DNA from: Venenivibrio stagnispumantis | GTDB taxonomy: Bacteria; Aquificota; Aquificia; Aquificales; Hydrogenothermaceae | Direction: 5' to 3' | Assembly (NCBI RefSeq): GCF_900182795.1 | Contig: NZ_FXTX01000001.1 | Location: forward strand, 1 to 64,000 | DNA: 64,000 bases | Shown here: positions 26,519-36,028 of the stretch, piece after piece | Layout of the letters: the number at the start of each line of letters is the position of its first letter | Numbering within the stretch: the first letter of the stretch is position 1 | Position numbers and translations under genes: made by a program | The notes under the pieces: generated by a model | The model's input: only the letters and a program-made list of their open reading frames with translations | Database searches by the model: none | Told to the model about the DNA's origin: nothing

Positions 26519-27739
26519 ATGTTTTCTGTGGCTATTTTAAATTTGTATAATGATAACCAAAAACTGCAAAAAAATTTAGACATTATTCAAGAAAGTATGG
26601 AAATAGATAATCTTGATAAGATAGTGATTGTTGGAAAAAAACCGGAAGATATTAACACAGAACTTGATGTGGAATATTTGGAGATAAACTCTGATAATAA
26701 AGCATTTTTGAGAAATAAAGCCTTAGAAAAGATAGATTCTGAATATACTTTATGGCTTTCTGATTTTTCAGAACTTGATGATTTTACTATAGATGAGCTT
26801 GTGGAAGTAGCAAATGAATATAAAGATGCTGATATAATATATCCTAACTCTGTTTATAAAAATCTTCAAGGTGATAAATCTATAAATATGTATCCGGATT
26901 TTTACGGTAGAGAAAAAGATATTTTACAAACATTAAGTATTGAAAATTTTTTGCCGGAGTTTGGAGTTTTGACAAAAAATCAGACTGTAAAAGATTTTAA
27001 TGAAGATTTTGATGATTTTGAATTTTATGAAAAGATATATAAAAATCTGAATAATTTAAAACTAAAATGTTCTGATATTAGCTTTATAACTATAAATGAG
27101 AAAGATAGTTTTATAGATACATCTTATAGAGCAAAAGCTATTAGAGATTTATTAGAAATTTATGATTTAAAAGAGATATTTAAAAATATCAATTGGGAAG
27201 ATGAGAACTCTGCATTGGCTACTGCATATACCATAATAGGAGATAGATTATCAAATTATTATGATTTCTTCAATGCAACGGAATTTTACAGAAAAGCTTT
27301 ATTATCTTTTCATAATAAACATACATTAAAACAATTAATAAAAGCTTATGTTTATATGGGATTATTTGATAAAGCAAAAGAGTTGGTATCGCAGGAACAA
27401 GGTTTAAATCAAGATGAGATAAAAGCGATAACCCAAGAAATATCACAAGCAGAGCAGATAATAAATCTTCTTGAAAAATCAGTCCTTGAAAATAAACTTG
27501 ATGATGTTCTATCAATGATAAATGAGGTTATACAGTATTATAAAGGTGCTATGATTTATAATATTCTCGGTGTGATTTTTTATTATAAACAAGATTTAAT
27601 AAATTCTTATAGATTTTTCCATAAAGCTTTTACAATGAATCCTATAGATGAAGATATACTTAGAAATTTAGTAGATTTAGCAAAATTAACCGGTAATGAG
27701 GAAAAAGTTAAAAAATTAGTAAAAAGATTAATAGGATAA
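26519..27739 (+). CDS. Degenerate GT2-like protein with TPR repeats, flagellar cluster
   Basis: 406 residues. The first 190 have the outline of a GT-A glycosyltransferase (SVAILNLYNDNQKLQKNLDII, KAFLRNKALEKIDSEYTLWLSDFSEL). The expected DxD is replaced by SDFSE, so catalysis is doubtful. Residues about 230-400 are TPR-like helices (DFFNATEFYRKALLSF, NILGVIFYYKQDLINSYRFFHKAF). Family resemblance to the GT2-TPR protein before flagellin suggests a pair acting on the same substrate, perhaps flagellin glycosylation. It has a strong AAAGGAGG site. Confidence 0.65.
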   Translation: MFSVAILNLYNDNQKLQKNLDIIQESMEIDNLDKIVIVGKKPEDINTELDVEYLEINSDNKAFLRNKALEKIDSEYTLWLSDFSELDDFTIDELVEVANEYKDADIIYPNSVYKNLQGDKSINMYPDFYGREKDILQTLSIENFLPEFGVLTKNQTVKDFNEDFDDFEFYEKIYKNLNNLKLKCSDISFITINEKDSFIDTSYRAKAIRDLLEIYDLKEIFKNINWEDENSALATAYTIIGDRLSNYYDFFNATEFYRKALLSFHNKHTLKQLIKAYVYMGLFDKAKELVSQEQGLNQDEIKAITQEISQAEQIINLLEKSVLENKLDDVLSMINEVIQYYKGAMIYNILGVIFYYKQDLINSYRFFHKAFTMNPIDEDILRNLVDLAKLTGNEEKVKKLVKRLIG

Positions 27740-27781
27740 AATTTATTTATTTGAAGTTATGTAAAGTATAAATAGAGGTTT

Positions 27782-29089
27782 ATGATGGATGCCTTGAAAA
27801 AATTAATAGAGGCTTATTGGTTAACAGGTTCTCAAAATATAAAAAATATTTTAATAAAAAAAATCAGATTTCAAAATTTATCAAGAATAAAAAAATATCA
27901 TTCAAATAAGAAATTACCATTAAAAGTATTATTTATAGTTATGCATAGTAGTGGGTTTAAATCTTTAAATGTTTTGAGAGAAATGATAAATGATAAAACT
28001 TTTGAGCCTATAATAATGGTCAATCCTTATACACTTAAAGATAAAGAATCTATGATAGAACAAATAGAGGAAGAATTTGAACATATAAAAAACATGAATT
28101 TACCTGTACAAATAATAAGTTCATATAAAAAAGAAAGTGATTCTTGGGTTAATATAAAGGAAGAAATAAATCCGGATATTGTATTTTTTACAAATCCTCA
28201 TAAACTAACTTATTATGAATATTATGAAGAATTGTTTATAAATTATATTTCTTATTATGTTCCATATTCACACCAAATATCAAATTATGGAAATTATTAT
28301 CCACAATACAATCAATTATTTCATAATGCCGTATTTAAAATTTTTACTCCTCACAAAGATGATTTAATAATTCATCAAAAATATTCCGATAATAAGGGTA
28401 TAAATGTAGAAGTGACAGGTTATCCTGCAACAGAAAAATTAATTGATAAAAATTATGTACCAGTGGATGTATGGAAACCTCAAAAAAAGAAAAAAATTAG
28501 AATTATTTATGCTCCACATCATACCTTTAATTATCAAGAACTTCCTTTATCTACATTTTTAAGATACTCAGAGTTTATGAAAAATTTAGTTGAAAAATAT
28601 AAAGATGAAGTACAGTGGGTATTTAGACCTCACCCTCTTCTCAAAGAAAAATTGATAAAATACAAGGATTGGGGAGAATATAAAACAAAAAAATATTGGG
28701 AGTTTTGGGAAGAACATCCAAATTGTCAGATAAGTGAAGGTGGAGAATATATAGACTTATTTCTAACTTCAGATGCAATGATTCATGATTGCGGTTCTTT
28801 CTTAGCAGAATACCTATATGTAAATAAGCCGGTTTTATATTTAGTAGCAAATAGTAATATAAAGGAATATTTTAACTCTTTTGGATTGAAAGCTTTTGAA
28901 GCTTGTTATCATGCCTATAAGGAAGAAGATATTGACAATTTTATAAAGAGTTTAATTGAAGGTAAAAAAGATGTTAAAAAAACAGTTAGAGAAAAATTTT
29001 TAGAAGAAAACATTTATCCATTTTTTAAAGATAAAACTCCTTCTCAAAGAATAATTGAATCTATAAAAAAGGATTTTAATATTATCTAA
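27782..29089 (+). CDS. CDP-glycerol glycerophosphotransferase-like protein (TagF/TagB family)
   Basis: 435 residues. Family motifs are APHHTFN (about 240), WVFRPHPLLKEKL (the RPHP motif, about 280) and FLTSDAMIHDCGSFLAEYLYVNKPVLYL, which corresponds to the SDxSSxxxE nucleotide-sugar-like site. Such enzymes transfer glycerol phosphate (or a related polyol phosphate) from CDP-glycerol to a glycan acceptor. A TagD-like gene that would make CDP-glycerol lies convergently only 109 bases away. In a Gram-negative cell the acceptor is probably a surface or flagellar glycan rather than wall teichoic acid. A second ATG (27785) fits the GAGG site equally well. Confidence 0.82.
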   Translation: MMDALKKLIEAYWLTGSQNIKNILIKKIRFQNLSRIKKYHSNKKLPLKVLFIVMHSSGFKSLNVLREMINDKTFEPIIMVNPYTLKDKESMIEQIEEEFEHIKNMNLPVQIISSYKKESDSWVNIKEEINPDIVFFTNPHKLTYYEYYEELFINYISYYVPYSHQISNYGNYYPQYNQLFHNAVFKIFTPHKDDLIIHQKYSDNKGINVEVTGYPATEKLIDKNYVPVDVWKPQKKKKIRIIYAPHHTFNYQELPLSTFLRYSEFMKNLVEKYKDEVQWVFRPHPLLKEKLIKYKDWGEYKTKKYWEFWEEHPNCQISEGGEYIDLFLTSDAMIHDCGSFLAEYLYVNKPVLYLVANSNIKEYFNSFGLKAFEACYHAYKEEDIDNFIKSLIEGKKDVKKTVREKFLEENIYPFFKDKTPSQRIIESIKKDFNII

Positions 29090-29136
29090 TATCAGTTCGA
29101 AAATAGAAAAGTTATTGATTTTAATCAATTAACAAA

Positions 29137-29150
29137 GTTTAATATTAAAC
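29137..29150. repeat. 14-base perfect palindrome between convergent genes
   Basis: GTTTAATATTAAAC lies in the 108-base gap between the convergent TagF-like and TagD-like genes. It is preceded by a weaker inverted pair TTGATT/AATCAA (29115-29128). It may serve as a poor bidirectional terminator; no T-run follows directly. Confidence 0.4.
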
Positions 29151-29197
29151 ATAATTTTTAATTTCCAAACTTGTGGTTCTTTTATCTTAAATTTGTA

Positions 29198-29668
29198 TTA
29201 ATCTAAGTCCCTTTTTAATTGCTCTAAAATTTCTATTGCTTTAATAATTTCGAATTTTGAAACTGAAAGAGATTTTAATGTTTGTTTCAATTGAGTAGTA
29301 GAAATATCTTTCGTTCTATCTAAGTAAACAACCTCACAGTATTCTTTCAAAAAATCAAACTTACCCTTCCAATCATTACCCATCACAAATACATCAACAT
29401 TATATTTTTTTATATCGTTAATTTTCTGTTCCCAGCAATATTCTGGAATTACTAAATCAACGCATTTTATGTTGGCAACAATTTCTGCTCTATGAGAATA
29501 AGGAATTATTGTTTTTTTTCCTTTTATTTCATTAAACTCATCCGTAGATACTCCAACAATTAAATAATCTCCAAGTTCTTTAGCCCTTTTTAGCAAATTT
29601 AAATGTCCTATGTGAAATAAATCAAATGTACCATAAGTAATAACTACTTTTCTGCTTTTATTGTCCAT
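29198..29668 (-). CDS. tagD: Glycerol-3-phosphate cytidylyltransferase-like (TagD family)
   Basis: 156 residues with the cytidylyltransferase signature ITYGTFDLFHIGHLNLLKRA (HxGH) and the C-terminal RTKDISTTQL, a variant of RTxGISTT. YSHRAEIVANIKCVD lies between. The enzyme would form CDP-glycerol from CTP and glycerol-3-phosphate; other alcohol phosphates are possible in this fold. The start ATG at 29668 is chosen because GGAAAGG precedes it; a TTG five codons earlier is less likely. It overlaps the large glycosyltransferase upstream by 11 bases. Confidence 0.85.
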   Translation of the reverse strand: MDNKSRKVVITYGTFDLFHIGHLNLLKRAKELGDYLIVGVSTDEFNEIKGKKTIIPYSHRAEIVANIKCVDLVIPEYCWEQKINDIKKYNVDVFVMGNDWKGKFDFLKEYCEVVYLDRTKDISTTQLKQTLKSLSVSKFEIIKAIEILEQLKRDLD

Positions 29669-32525
29669 ATCCTTTCCTTGCAAATTTTATTAATTCTGTA
29701 AACTGCTCTTTATCTCTTGGTTTGTTCATACATTTTACATATAATTCAAGCAATTCTTTGGGTGCATCTTTATAAATTTCTCTTAATTTATCTTCATCTT
29801 TTCTTTTGTAGTTTATTATTAAATCCGGATTAAATGATTTTCCGGTTTTGCCTGTAAAAATATCTATTACTACCGTAAAGATTGTTCTTAGATTACCAAT
29901 ATTTTCTACATAATTATTAAAATAGTCTTTAACTAACTCTATAAAATAACTGTCATCAATATCCCCGTAATGTTTTTTCATGAATAAAGCTCTATTTCGC
30001 ATAGCATAATAGAGGGAAAGCTCATTTTGTTTCCATTTTCCTATTGTAGAGCCACCTTTGTGATAGATTTCGGTATATGGAGTATATATCAATTTATAAC
30101 CTTTTTTTAATAATCTTTGATGAATATCGTTATCTTCGTAATATAAAAAGTAGCATTCTTCCCATAAGCCTATCTCATCATATATTTTGGATTTCATAAG
30201 TAGATTTGCACCGGATAAAAATTTAGCTTCTTTAATTCTATCCGGTGTATCATCAATGGGTATATAAGAAGCCATAACTCCGTTATATTGGACTTTATCT
30301 TTTTGGTGAAAATCTTTTATTTTGCAAGTTACTACCGGATTATCTGTTTTTAATGAAGTTTCTAATAAATGGCTCAATGTATCCGGATTTACTACAGTAT
30401 CATTATTGAGAACCCATATATAATCAAATTTATCTTTTATCTTTTTTATAGCAACATTATTGGCATGAGAAAATCCTTTATTTTCTGTTAGGATAACAAC
30501 CGGCTTAGAAAAATCTTTTATCTCTTCATTTTCTTCTATTATTTGATATTCATCTTTATAATAATTTTTAATAATTTCTTTATCTTCTTCGCTGTTATCA
30601 ACAATAAAAATTGCAAAATTTTTATAATCTAAATTTTTTAAAGAATTAACACACTCTTTTGTATCTTTCCAGTTTTTATAATTTACCAAAATTATGGCTA
30701 CCGAATATTTGTTATTCTTTATTTCTTCTTCTACTTTTTTAAAATCTATATCTTTATCACTATATTTAAACATAAAAGCATATTTTTTATCTGTAGGGCA
30801 AAACCAGCTTATTCCCCATAATTTTTCCGGAGTAGGAACATTACCATATCCGTAATAATCAACTAATTTTTGTGCAAGAATATTTGTGCTTTCTTCGACA
30901 AGTTTTTCTGCTATTGAACCTGATTTTCTAAAAGATTCATGTCCTTTATGATATATAAAGCAATTTTTAACAATAGCCTGTTTATATCCATTTAACTGTA
31001 ATCTCCAAGAAAACTCTAAATCATCATTTCCAAGAAATAAATCTTCATCTAAACCACCTATTTTATCTACAATTTCTTTTTTTGTTGCTAAACAAAAACC
31101 AACTAATAATTTACTCTCTTTATATGGCTCATCTTTATATAAACATCCAAGATAATCCGAAATTTCATCATAAGATAAATCCTCAAAAAGTATAGATATT
31201 TTAGAATAATATCTTAAATGCTGATTTGGAATTACATAAGAGCTCAAAGGAGAAGATGCTGCATATCCATGATTTATAAGTGGGTCTAATAATTTTTGGA
31301 CAAAATTTTTTGTTACTATTGTATCCGGATTTAAAAATATATAAAAATCATACTTTGCATATTCAATACCCCTATTTATACCGGCTGAATAACCTATATT
31401 TTCATTTAATGATAAAATTTTTATTCTTTTATCATTAAAACTTTTTACAATATTTAATGTGTTATCCCTTGAATTGTTATCAACAATAATAACTTCATCA
31501 TCTTTTCTCATATTCCTTGATACAGAGTCTAAACATTGATAAATTGTATCTTCATTGTTGTATGTAACTATAATAATTGAAACATTTTGCTCTATTTTAT
31601 CTTCATATTGGCATTTATTTATATCCTCTTTTATTTTTGATAAAAGTTTATTTTTTATATTCATTAACTTTTGATTTGCTTCATTCTTTTGTGCCAGAGA
31701 TAAAGATGTAAAGTGTAAATTTCCTATAAGTTTATCATATACATTGAATTTATCTTTTATATCTATATCTATGTCAAGATAGTTTAGAAATTGATTGCTT
31801 ACAAAGAAAAGTAGTTCATTTAATCCATTTATCATTTGTTCTTCTGATAATTGCTCATTAGTATGTCCAAATCTAAACATTGATAAAGGTTGTGTTAGAT
31901 ATGCAACTTTTCCTTTTTTAGCCAAAGACATCCATAAAAACCAATCGGCATTTGCTTTAAATTCAAAATCACAACATTTAAAAAGTTCAAAATCTACATC
32001 TTTTTTCCTAAACATATATGTTGAAAACTCACCTATATAATTTTGTGAATCTATTATGGATTTTTTTATAACTATTTTTCCATCAATTATAGTATCTTCC
32101 GGAAAGATTTGAGTTGCTGCAGGGATTTCTATTTTTTCTTTGGTAACTTCATTTATAACATCTCTTACAGAAGTGGCTACGGTTATATTTTCATCACTAT
32201 CTAATATTTTTGATAACTTTTCCAAATTTTCCGGATATAAAATATCATCTTCAGCAAGATATTTTATATATTCACCTCTTGCAAGATAAAAAAGATTTTT
32301 ATAGTTTCCGGCTCCACCTAATCTATGTATATTTTGAACATATTTTATATGTGGATATTTCTCTAAGTATGGCAGTAATGCTTTAAAATTAGTTTCTCTA
32401 TCATCCACATTATCATCAGCAATAATAATTTCATCCGGTTGTAATGTTTGATTTAAAATACTTTCCAACGCTTCAATAAGATAATGTGGTCTATTGTAAG
32501 TAGGTATAAGCACAGAGATTTTCAT
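29658..32525 (-). CDS. Glycosyltransferase with three tandem family-2 domains
   Basis: 955 residues. Domain 1 (about 1-230) begins SVLIPTYNRPHYLIEALESIL and contains LAEDDILYPENL. Domain 2 (about 310-560) begins SIIIVTYNNEDTIYQCLDSV and has IVDNNSRDNT and FLNPDTIVT. Domain 3 (about 605-870) begins VAIILVNYKNWKDTKECVNSL with WVLNNDTVVNPDT and LYYEDNDIHQRL. There is no membrane segment. The three modules probably add successive sugars to one glycan, such as a flagellin glycan, O-antigen or glycerol-phosphate polymer primer. It overlaps its upstream GT2 neighbour by 4 bases and tagD downstream. Confidence 0.88.
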   Translation of the reverse strand: MKISVLIPTYNRPHYLIEALESILNQTLQPDEIIIADDNVDDRETNFKALLPYLEKYPHIKYVQNIHRLGGAGNYKNLFYLARGEYIKYLAEDDILYPENLEKLSKILDSDENITVATSVRDVINEVTKEKIEIPAATQIFPEDTIIDGKIVIKKSIIDSQNYIGEFSTYMFRKKDVDFELFKCCDFEFKANADWFLWMSLAKKGKVAYLTQPLSMFRFGHTNEQLSEEQMINGLNELLFFVSNQFLNYLDIDIDIKDKFNVYDKLIGNLHFTSLSLAQKNEANQKLMNIKNKLLSKIKEDINKCQYEDKIEQNVSIIIVTYNNEDTIYQCLDSVSRNMRKDDEVIIVDNNSRDNTLNIVKSFNDKRIKILSLNENIGYSAGINRGIEYAKYDFYIFLNPDTIVTKNFVQKLLDPLINHGYAASSPLSSYVIPNQHLRYYSKISILFEDLSYDEISDYLGCLYKDEPYKESKLLVGFCLATKKEIVDKIGGLDEDLFLGNDDLEFSWRLQLNGYKQAIVKNCFIYHKGHESFRKSGSIAEKLVEESTNILAQKLVDYYGYGNVPTPEKLWGISWFCPTDKKYAFMFKYSDKDIDFKKVEEEIKNNKYSVAIILVNYKNWKDTKECVNSLKNLDYKNFAIFIVDNSEEDKEIIKNYYKDEYQIIEENEEIKDFSKPVVILTENKGFSHANNVAIKKIKDKFDYIWVLNNDTVVNPDTLSHLLETSLKTDNPVVTCKIKDFHQKDKVQYNGVMASYIPIDDTPDRIKEAKFLSGANLLMKSKIYDEIGLWEECYFLYYEDNDIHQRLLKKGYKLIYTPYTEIYHKGGSTIGKWKQNELSLYYAMRNRALFMKKHYGDIDDSYFIELVKDYFNNYVENIGNLRTIFTVVIDIFTGKTGKSFNPDLIINYKRKDEDKLREIYKDAPKELLELYVKCMNKPRDKEQFTELIKFARKGYGQ

Positions 32526-33406
32526 ATATGTCCTTCCATTACCAAAATTTTTTTTATTAATCTATAATGAAATTGCCAAATATCTCCAAAACCATTAGAA
32601 AATGCATATTCTTTCTCTTTATTCAAAATTTTTAGGATATCATAAAGGATTCTTTTTCTTTTTTCTATACTTTTCTTATTTGTATGCATCCTATAAAGAG
32701 CAACAACTTTATCAACATAAGCAAATTTGTATTTTTTCGCTAACCTTAACCACAGCTCCCAATCTTCTATTGTATTCCAATCAGACCATCCACCTACTTC
32801 CTTTATTTTTTCAGTTTTTGCCAAATAACCATTAGCAGGTAAATAATTACCTGCTAATAATGTTTTATAACTTCCAAATACTTCTTTATCTCTATAATTT
32901 ATATTTCTTCCATAAGTATGAAATTCTAAAAATGAATTAGTTCTTTTTTCTGCCGATATAGTTCTCCATGTTCCAAATTCCAAATAAATTTTATTAGAAT
33001 TTTCATCTATAAAGCTATTATCTCCAAAAGCAACAGCATAACTATCATCTAAATTTTCTAATTCATTAACTAATAAAGAAACTTTATCAGGAAGCATAAT
33101 ATCATCTGCATCTATCTGTGTAAAATATTTACTCTTAGCCCAGTCAAGCATTTCGTTTAGAGTTGCAGCAGTCCCTCTATTTTCTCTATTCCTGTATTCA
33201 AATCTTACAAATCTATTTTTACATTCATTTATAAAGCTCATAATAACATCATGAGTATTATCCGTAGAACCATCATTTATTATTATAAATTCTATGTTTT
33301 CATAATCTTGATTAATAACGCTTTTTATTGCCTCTGCTACATATTTCTCATGATTATAAACAGGCATAACAGCCGTTACTAATGGTGATTTATTTTCTTT
33401 TTTCAT
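32522..33406 (-). CDS. Family 2 glycosyltransferase
   Basis: 294 residues with the GT2 core: TAVMPVYNHEKYVAEAIKSV, FIIINDGSTDNTHDVI, the metal site IDADDIMLPDK and GGWSDWNTIEDWELWLRLAKK. It transfers a sugar from a nucleotide donor in the cytoplasm. Its ATG overlaps the TAA of the truncated moeA (TAATG), so it is translated by coupling to the rpsA operon, an acquired expression context. Confidence 0.9.
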   Translation of the reverse strand: MKKENKSPLVTAVMPVYNHEKYVAEAIKSVINQDYENIEFIIINDGSTDNTHDVIMSFINECKNRFVRFEYRNRENRGTAATLNEMLDWAKSKYFTQIDADDIMLPDKVSLLVNELENLDDSYAVAFGDNSFIDENSNKIYLEFGTWRTISAEKRTNSFLEFHTYGRNINYRDKEVFGSYKTLLAGNYLPANGYLAKTEKIKEVGGWSDWNTIEDWELWLRLAKKYKFAYVDKVVALYRMHTNKKSIEKRKRILYDILKILNKEKEYAFSNGFGDIWQFHYRLIKKILVMEGHI

Positions 33407-33537
33407 TAAATATCCCTATCTGCAAAAATATCCTCTGCCAAAACTCTTCCAAGAGCATCTGTTATAGCAACTTTTTCTATTCCTATCTCTTTTGTATTTT
33501 CAAGAATTATTTTTAAAGCTTCTTCAAATGCTATCAT
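33406..33537 (-). pseudogene. moeA: N-terminal stump of molybdopterin molybdenumtransferase
   Basis: 43 codons running from an ATG that overlaps the rpsA stop (ATGA). Residues such as FEEALKIILENTKEIG and VAITDALGRVLAEDIFADRD match the start of MoeA, which normally continues with PPFDNSAMDGYA. Here the frame stops after ADRDI. The rest of the roughly 400-residue gene is absent from the window and glycosyltransferase genes follow at once. This is read as a gene cut by insertion or deletion, not a functional enzyme. Confidence 0.78.
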
Positions 33538-35168
33538 TTTTTATCTCCAAGTTTTTGCTTTAATATATCCCCAAGTGTTCCAAGTCCTTCTACTTTTTTA
33601 GTTTCTTCCTGTTTTTCTTTTACTTCTTCCTGTTTTTTCTTCTCTTCTTCCTTTCTCTTTTCTTCCAAGAGTAATGCTTTTATGCTTAATTTTATTTTTT
33701 TATTTTTTTCGTCTATATCTATTATCTTTGCTTTTACTTTTTGATGTAAAGATAATTTATCACTTGGTATATTTATCCTTTCTATTGCAATTTCAGAGAC
33801 AGGGATGAATCCTTCTATATCTTCATTTATATCTACAAAAGCTCCCTTATCTATTAATTTTTTAACTTCTGCTTCTATTACATCTCCTATTTTATGATTT
33901 TTTATAAACTCATTCCAAGCTTCTTCTTTTACCTGCTTTAATCCAACTATTATCTTATCTTTTTGCGTTCCAATGATTTTAAATTTATAAATTTGATTTG
34001 GTTTTAAAATAGAGTTTAAATCTTTAACTTCTTTTCCAAAGATTGCATCTTCTAATCTTAAAATACCTTCTATCTCACCTAAATCTATAAATGCTATTTT
34101 ATTTTTTACAGATTTTACTTTTGCTTTGATTATATTTCCTATGGGATTTTCTTTTAAAAATTTTTCTACCGGATTTTCTTCTATCTCTTTTATGCTTAAT
34201 TTTAATTGACCTTTTTCTTTATCAATTTCTATTATTTTTGCCTTTATTTTTTGTCCTATTTGGAATTTTTTCATATTATAACCAAAATGGCTTGTATGAG
34301 ATGCAGGAATAAATCCTTCTGCATTATCTACCACTACTACTAAACCATATTTATTTATTTCTTTTATCTGAGCTTCTACTATATCTCCTATGCTAAATTT
34401 CTCATACGGATTTGGCTCTAAATCTTTCATTGAAACAATGATTTTATCTTCTTTTTTTTCTTTTACAATGGCTTCTATCTCTTGATTTGGCTCTAAGGTT
34501 TTATTTTTATCCCATGAGATTAAATGCTTTGGTAAAAATGCATAAATGATATTATCTATATTTATAACTGCACCTTTATCTGTTATTTTTACAACTTTTC
34601 CTTTTATTATCTGTCCTTCTTTTATTAAAGATAATAATTTTTCTTTTTCTGCTTTTCTTTCTTCTTCTAAAACTTTTTTTCTTGATACGATTATTTTTGG
34701 ATATTTTTTAGATGTATTTAGATTTATTATATAAAATTCAACCGGCATATTTTCAAAAAGTTGTTCTTCTTTATTTAAAGAGCTTTCTGATTTTGGCATA
34801 AATGCTTTTAAGCCTTTTATATCAACAATATATCCTTTTTCTAATACTTTTTCTATTTCTCCTCTTAATTTATATTTTTTCTCAAAAGCTTCTTTTAAGA
34901 ACTTTATTTTTTCTTGTATATCTATGCCTTTTCTTGAAAGAATAAAGTATCCATCTTTATCTTTTTTCCCTGTAAAAATAGCTATTATCTCATCGCCTTC
35001 TTTATATCCTTCTATCTGATTTACCGGTATAACTGCTTCTATCTTTTGTCCTATATCTATATAAGCTTTATCATCTTGGATTTTAATAATCTTTCCTTTT
35101 ATTTTTTCTCCTTTTTGATAAAAGCTTTCTGCTTCATATTGCTGAATTAATTTTTCAAACTCTTCCAT
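33534..35168 (-). CDS. rpsA: 30S ribosomal protein S1
   Basis: 544 residues with six S1 (OB-fold) repeats. They begin approximately at KGKIIKIQDDKAYIDIG, RGEIEKVLEKGYIVDI, KGKVVKITDKGAVINI, GDIVEAQIKEINKYGLVV, GNIIKAKVKSVKNKIAFIDLG and GDVIEAEVKKLIDKGAFVDI. A Lys/Glu-rich tail follows. It binds mRNA on the ribosome. It lies 2 bases after ispH; several Gram-positive and deep-branching genomes have an IspH-S1 pairing or fusion. The stop overlaps the moeA stump. Confidence 0.93.
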   Translation of the reverse strand: MEEFEKLIQQYEAESFYQKGEKIKGKIIKIQDDKAYIDIGQKIEAVIPVNQIEGYKEGDEIIAIFTGKKDKDGYFILSRKGIDIQEKIKFLKEAFEKKYKLRGEIEKVLEKGYIVDIKGLKAFMPKSESSLNKEEQLFENMPVEFYIINLNTSKKYPKIIVSRKKVLEEERKAEKEKLLSLIKEGQIIKGKVVKITDKGAVINIDNIIYAFLPKHLISWDKNKTLEPNQEIEAIVKEKKEDKIIVSMKDLEPNPYEKFSIGDIVEAQIKEINKYGLVVVVDNAEGFIPASHTSHFGYNMKKFQIGQKIKAKIIEIDKEKGQLKLSIKEIEENPVEKFLKENPIGNIIKAKVKSVKNKIAFIDLGEIEGILRLEDAIFGKEVKDLNSILKPNQIYKFKIIGTQKDKIIVGLKQVKEEAWNEFIKNHKIGDVIEAEVKKLIDKGAFVDINEDIEGFIPVSEIAIERINIPSDKLSLHQKVKAKIIDIDEKNKKIKLSIKALLLEEKRKEEEKKKQEEVKEKQEETKKVEGLGTLGDILKQKLGDKK

Positions 35169-35170
35169 TT

Positions 35171-36028
35171 TTAAACTCCTTTTATCTGTTTTATTTTTTC
35201 TACAACTTCATTTATTATCCAATCCGGTGTAGATGCACCGGCTGATATTCCTATTTTTTCTTTTCCTTCAAACCATTCTTCTTGTAATTCGTCGGCTTTT
35301 TCTATATGGTAAGTATTTGGGTTTAATGCTTTAGATATTTGTGCTAAACGCTGGGTATTTCCGCTATGTTTTCCTCCTATTATTATCATTATATCAACAT
35401 TTGGGGCAATTTGTTTAACTTCTTCTTGTCTTACAGATGTTGCATCACATATTGTATTAAATATTTTTACTTCATCGCTATTTTCTGCTATATAACCTAC
35501 TGCTTCTCTGAAAAAATCTTCATTTTGTGTAGTTTGGGCAACTACTCCTATTTTGTTTCTTCTTGGGAGTTTTTTTACTAAATCTTCAAAATTTTCTACT
35601 ACTACTCCTTGTCCTCCGACTTCTTCAAGATGTCCAAGAGTTCCGATTACTTCCGGATGTCCTTCCTCTCCAATAATAACCACAAAATAGCCTTCTTCTG
35701 CAAGTTGTCTAACTTTATCATGCACTTTTTTAACGAATGGACAGGTTGCATCAAGCAAATTTACACCTATGCTTTTTAGCTCTCTTTCTGTTTTCGGTGG
35801 GACTCCATGGGAACGGATAATTACCGTATCTCCTTCTTTTAAAACAGATTTATCCGGTAGTTCTTTTACATTTAATTTTTCCAAAAACTCTACAACCTGT
35901 TTATTATGAATAATCGGGCCATTTGTATAAGCAGAGCCAAGTTTTTCTCCGGCTTCTTTTGCCATATCTACTGCTATTTTTACTCCAAAGCAAAATCCTG
36001 CTGTTTTTGCAACTATTATATTAGCCAT
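35171..36028 (-). CDS. ispH: 4-hydroxy-3-methylbut-2-enyl diphosphate reductase
   Basis: 285 residues with the three iron-sulfur ligands of IspH/LytB: AKTAGFCFGVKIAV (Cys13), LDATCPFVKKVH (about 96) and NTICDATSVRQEE (about 193). Substrate motifs RSHGVPP, GEEGHPEVIGTLGH and GKHSGNTQRL are also present. It makes IPP and DMAPP in the last step of the MEP isoprenoid pathway. It overlaps plsC by 8 bases. Confidence 0.97.
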   Translation of the reverse strand: MANIIVAKTAGFCFGVKIAVDMAKEAGEKLGSAYTNGPIIHNKQVVEFLEKLNVKELPDKSVLKEGDTVIIRSHGVPPKTERELKSIGVNLLDATCPFVKKVHDKVRQLAEEGYFVVIIGEEGHPEVIGTLGHLEEVGGQGVVVENFEDLVKKLPRRNKIGVVAQTTQNEDFFREAVGYIAENSDEVKIFNTICDATSVRQEEVKQIAPNVDIMIIIGGKHSGNTQRLAQISKALNPNTYHIEKADELQEEWFEGKEKIGISAGASTPDWIINEVVEKIKQIKGV

